Shown: positions 62,389 to 64,000 of the stretch, in pieces | Layout of the letters: each line of letters opens with the position of its first letter | How positions within the stretch are numbered: position 1 is the first letter of the stretch | Source: Paenibacillus sp. DMB20 | Lineage (GTDB): Bacteria; Bacillota; Bacilli; Paenibacillales; Paenibacillaceae | Direction of reading: 5' to 3' | Assembly (NCBI RefSeq): GCF_000987955.1 | Contig: NZ_LAZU01000025.1 | Location: 124,001-188,000, forward strand | DNA length: 64,000 nucleotides | Made by a program: the position numbers and the translations under genes | Notes under the pieces: model-generated | Seen by the model: only the letters and a program-made list of their open reading frames with translations | The model's database searches: none | What the model was told of the DNA's origin: nothing

Positions 62389-63549
62389 ATGAATATCAAG
62401 CCGTTTACTGTACATATCGATGAAAAAGAGATCGAAGATTTACGCAAACGTTTGGAATTGACGCGGTGGCCGGATGAAATACGCGATTCGCATTGGGAGT
62501 ACGGCATTCCTCTGGATTTTGTTAAAGATATGGTCGACTACTGGAGAAACGATTTCGACTGGAGACGCGTGGAGGACAAAATCAACTCGTTTTCGAATTA
62601 CATGGTCAACTTGGACGGAATGGATATTCATTTTGTTTACGAGCGCGGTCACGGCCCGAATCCCGTGCCGATCCTCATACCCCACGGGTGGCCCAGCACC
62701 TTTTATGAGATGCTTGATTTGATCCCGTACCTCACGAATCCTGAACGTTTCGGCGGCAGCGCCGAAGATTCGTTTGACGTGGTCATCCCCTCGATTCCGG
62801 GTCATGGGTTCTCTTCCATACCGCCCGCGGCCGGTTTTGAGGACCGGCAGGCTGCCGGGATTCTGGCCAAATTAATGAAAGAGCTGGGGTATTCCCGTTT
62901 CGGCGCTCACGGATACGATTTGGGGGCGAGCATACTAGGGTTGATGTGCTTGGATCATCCCCAAAATATCATTGGCTACCATACCACGTCTCCCGGGAAC
63001 CCGAGTCCCTATATAGCCCAGGATATGAGCTTGTCCGAAGCCGAGCAGGAGTTCCTCTCCGTTTGCAGTCAGTGGTACAGGCAAGAGGGAGGGTATGCGC
63101 ACATCCTCGGCACCAAGCCGCAGACGCTCGCATACTCGCTTCATGATTCCCCGGCAGGGATGGCCGCTTTCATACTTGAAAAATGGTACCTGTGGACAAG
63201 CCCGCCCGGCGGAGATTTAGTGCGGTATGTGAGCAGAGAAGATCTGATGGCCAATGTTTCCATTTACTGGTATACGCAAACGATGAACCCATCGAACCGC
63301 TTCTATTTCGAAGGCAAGCATACGAAATGGCCGGATTCCTCCGATATTTCCCGGGTTCCCCACGGCGTTTCCTTGACGGCCACCCAAGCGCACGAGCGTC
63401 CTCCGAGGGAATATGTAGAAAGGCTTTTTCCGAATATCGTGAGCTGGGAAGAATTAAACAAGGGCGGTCATTTTATTGCGGCGGAAGATCCGCGGCTCGT
63501 CGCGGATCACATTCGAACATTTTTTCGACGGCTTAAGCGCTGCAATTAA
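62389..63549 (+). CDS. Epoxide hydrolase (EHN-type alpha/beta hydrolase)
   Basis: A 386-residue protein with the epoxide hydrolase N-terminal domain (FTVHIDEKEIEDLRKRLELTRWPD) and an alpha/beta hydrolase fold. The oxyanion motif is HGWP (IPHGWPSTFYE), the nucleophile Asp lies in GAHGYDLGASI, and the catalytic His in NKGGHFIAAEDP. The family opens epoxides to diols, often for detoxification. AAGGAGAG precedes ATG 62389; the frame is open upstream but lacks ribosome sites. The divergent CGNR gene is the likely regulator. Confidence 0.9.
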   Translation: MNIKPFTVHIDEKEIEDLRKRLELTRWPDEIRDSHWEYGIPLDFVKDMVDYWRNDFDWRRVEDKINSFSNYMVNLDGMDIHFVYERGHGPNPVPILIPHGWPSTFYEMLDLIPYLTNPERFGGSAEDSFDVVIPSIPGHGFSSIPPAAGFEDRQAAGILAKLMKELGYSRFGAHGYDLGASILGLMCLDHPQNIIGYHTTSPGNPSPYIAQDMSLSEAEQEFLSVCSQWYRQEGGYAHILGTKPQTLAYSLHDSPAGMAAFILEKWYLWTSPPGGDLVRYVSREDLMANVSIYWYTQTMNPSNRFYFEGKHTKWPDSSDISRVPHGVSLTATQAHERPPREYVERLFPNIVSWEELNKGGHFIAAEDPRLVADHIRTFFRRLKRCN

Positions 63550-63566
63550 CGTCCTAAATGATGATA

Positions 63567-63605
63567 AAACCTTGAATGGCTGCAGCCATTCAAGGTTTTT
63601 TTGCC
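63567..63605. terminator. Bidirectional terminator between convergent genes
   Basis: A perfect palindrome of 32 bp (AAACCTTGAATGGCTG and its complement) ends in T7 on plus and TTTTA on minus, serving both the epoxide hydrolase and the transporter genes. Confidence 0.88.
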
Positions 63606-63606
63606 T

Positions 63607-64000
63607 TTAAAGATTGATAATCACAATGGCCGTGACGCCCAGGAAGATGCCGATTTTGCCGTAGGCGCTGATCCGTTCCTTGAACAGCAGCACGGAGCAT
63701 AAGGTGATCGACACGATGATGCTGCCCTGCACAAGCGGAAACAGATAGGAGCTCGGTACGACGCCGGACAGAAACGTCATGATAATGTTGCCGGTGAGCG
63801 ATGTGGCCGCAAGAAGGATGATGGGCAGCCAGTTGTCCCGCAGCGCAGCGCCGTCCCCGGCAAAGGTGAGGCGTTCGCGTTTCTTGCCTTTCGCATGCTG
63901 CACGGCATACGCCAAAGCGTAAAACACGAATGCGGAGCAGAATCCGGCAAACATCAATCCGGCAGACTCGGTGCCTTCCATCCGGGACTGATGGAACTTC
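63607..64000 (-). CDS. DMT/EamA-type transporter, C-terminal part (5' end outside window)
   Basis: The minus-strand frame is open from its stop at 63607 to the window edge, so only the last 130 or so residues are seen; ATG 63981 is probably internal. Four hydrophobic helices are visible: LMFAGFCSAFVFYALAYAV, LPIILLAATSLTGNIIMTF, FPLVQGSIIVSITLCSVLLF and IGIFLGVTAIVII. The FKERIS motif before the last helix is typical of EamA drug/metabolite transporters. Cargo unknown. Confidence 0.75.
   Translation of the reverse strand, partial: KFHQSRMEGTESAGLMFAGFCSAFVFYALAYAVQHAKGKKRERLTFAGDGAALRDNWLPIILLAATSLTGNIIMTFLSGVVPSSYLFPLVQGSIIVSITLCSVLLFKERISAYGKIGIFLGVTAIVIINL

Noticed and set aside
1..64000. 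tRNA or rRNA genes, CRISPR arrays, insertion sequences, prophage genes
   Set aside because: No tRNA-like CCA-ended cloverleaf stretches, no 16S/23S/5S segments, no regularly spaced repeats, and no transposase, integrase or phage proteins were recognised in any frame.

Overview
The window looks like chromosome of a spore-forming, low-to-mid GC Bacillota, most likely Paenibacillus. Support comes from the gene families (ytxC-thrS neighbourhood, LiaFSR, BceRS-AB, PrkA and SpoVR, an AbrB paralogue, a gamma-SASP-like gene), strong AGGAGG ribosome sites, sigma-A promoters, T-box and S-box leaders and many intrinsic terminators. No rRNA, tRNA, phage, insertion sequence or CRISPR array was seen, so this reads as ordinary core and accessory chromosome.

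Layout. 1-4.5 kb: 3' end of a GH20 hexosaminidase, a 5'-3' exonuclease, an orphan molybdate-binding lipoprotein with a decayed modB behind it, and a ROK fructokinase. 4.7-11 kb: a LacI-controlled sugar module (repressor, isomerase/epimerase, dehydrogenase, GPH-type symporter) with three candidate operators, then a second dehydrogenase. 11-15.6 kb: a BceRS-BceAB antimicrobial-peptide sensing and detoxification module. 15.6-18.5 kb: a small DUF3055-like gene, an HRDC-domain gene and corA with a long structured leader. 18.5-22.3 kb: S-box riboswitch and metA-metI-metC. 22.3-28.2 kb: mqnC, ytxC, T-box and thrS, a 3D-domain protein, and a small spore protein with a sigma-G-type promoter. 28.3-31 kb: liaF-liaS-liaR. 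31.2-36.1 kb: htrA, a two-component pair and ispH. 36.3-43.6 kb: a LplB/YtcP/LplA-type sugar importer with a YesN/YesM-type two-component pair. 43.7-48.4 kb: DAHP synthase, GlnR-boxed glnA, serC, trmL. 48.6-56.1 kb: an SLH-anchored serine hydrolase, abrB with a 0A box, a 34-residue membrane peptide, a phosphodiester-glycosidase pair, an orphan degenerate response regulator, an aminotransferase and a DUF2161 protein. 56.5-61.3 kb: prkA, a globin-coupled sensor, spoVR. 61.6-64 kb: a divergent CGNR regulator and epoxide hydrolase with a palindrome between them, then the end of a DMT transporter.

How the parts relate. Four complete two-component systems (Bce, Lia, an HtrA-linked pair, YesMN-like) and one orphan regulator sit in 64 kb, three of them tied to envelope stress. 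Metabolic genes carry textbook RNA or protein switches: S-box for methionine, T-box for threonyl-tRNA synthetase, GlnR boxes for glutamine synthetase, a 0A box for abrB.

The most consequential observation is technical. Seven genes (bceR, corA, liaR, ispH, the yesN-like regulator, DAHP synthase, spoVR) each lose their frame by one missing G or C, in almost every case readable as one base lost from a short G or C run, and otherwise match full-length families. Because ispH should be essential, these are more likely consensus errors than seven real pseudogenes. The modB remnant is different: it has lost more than half its length and is truly decayed. I did not find a clearly new multi-gene system. 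The best candidates for undescribed biology are the corA leader RNA, the promoter-hairpin leader of the HRDC gene, the CGNR/epoxide hydrolase operator and the small membrane peptide.
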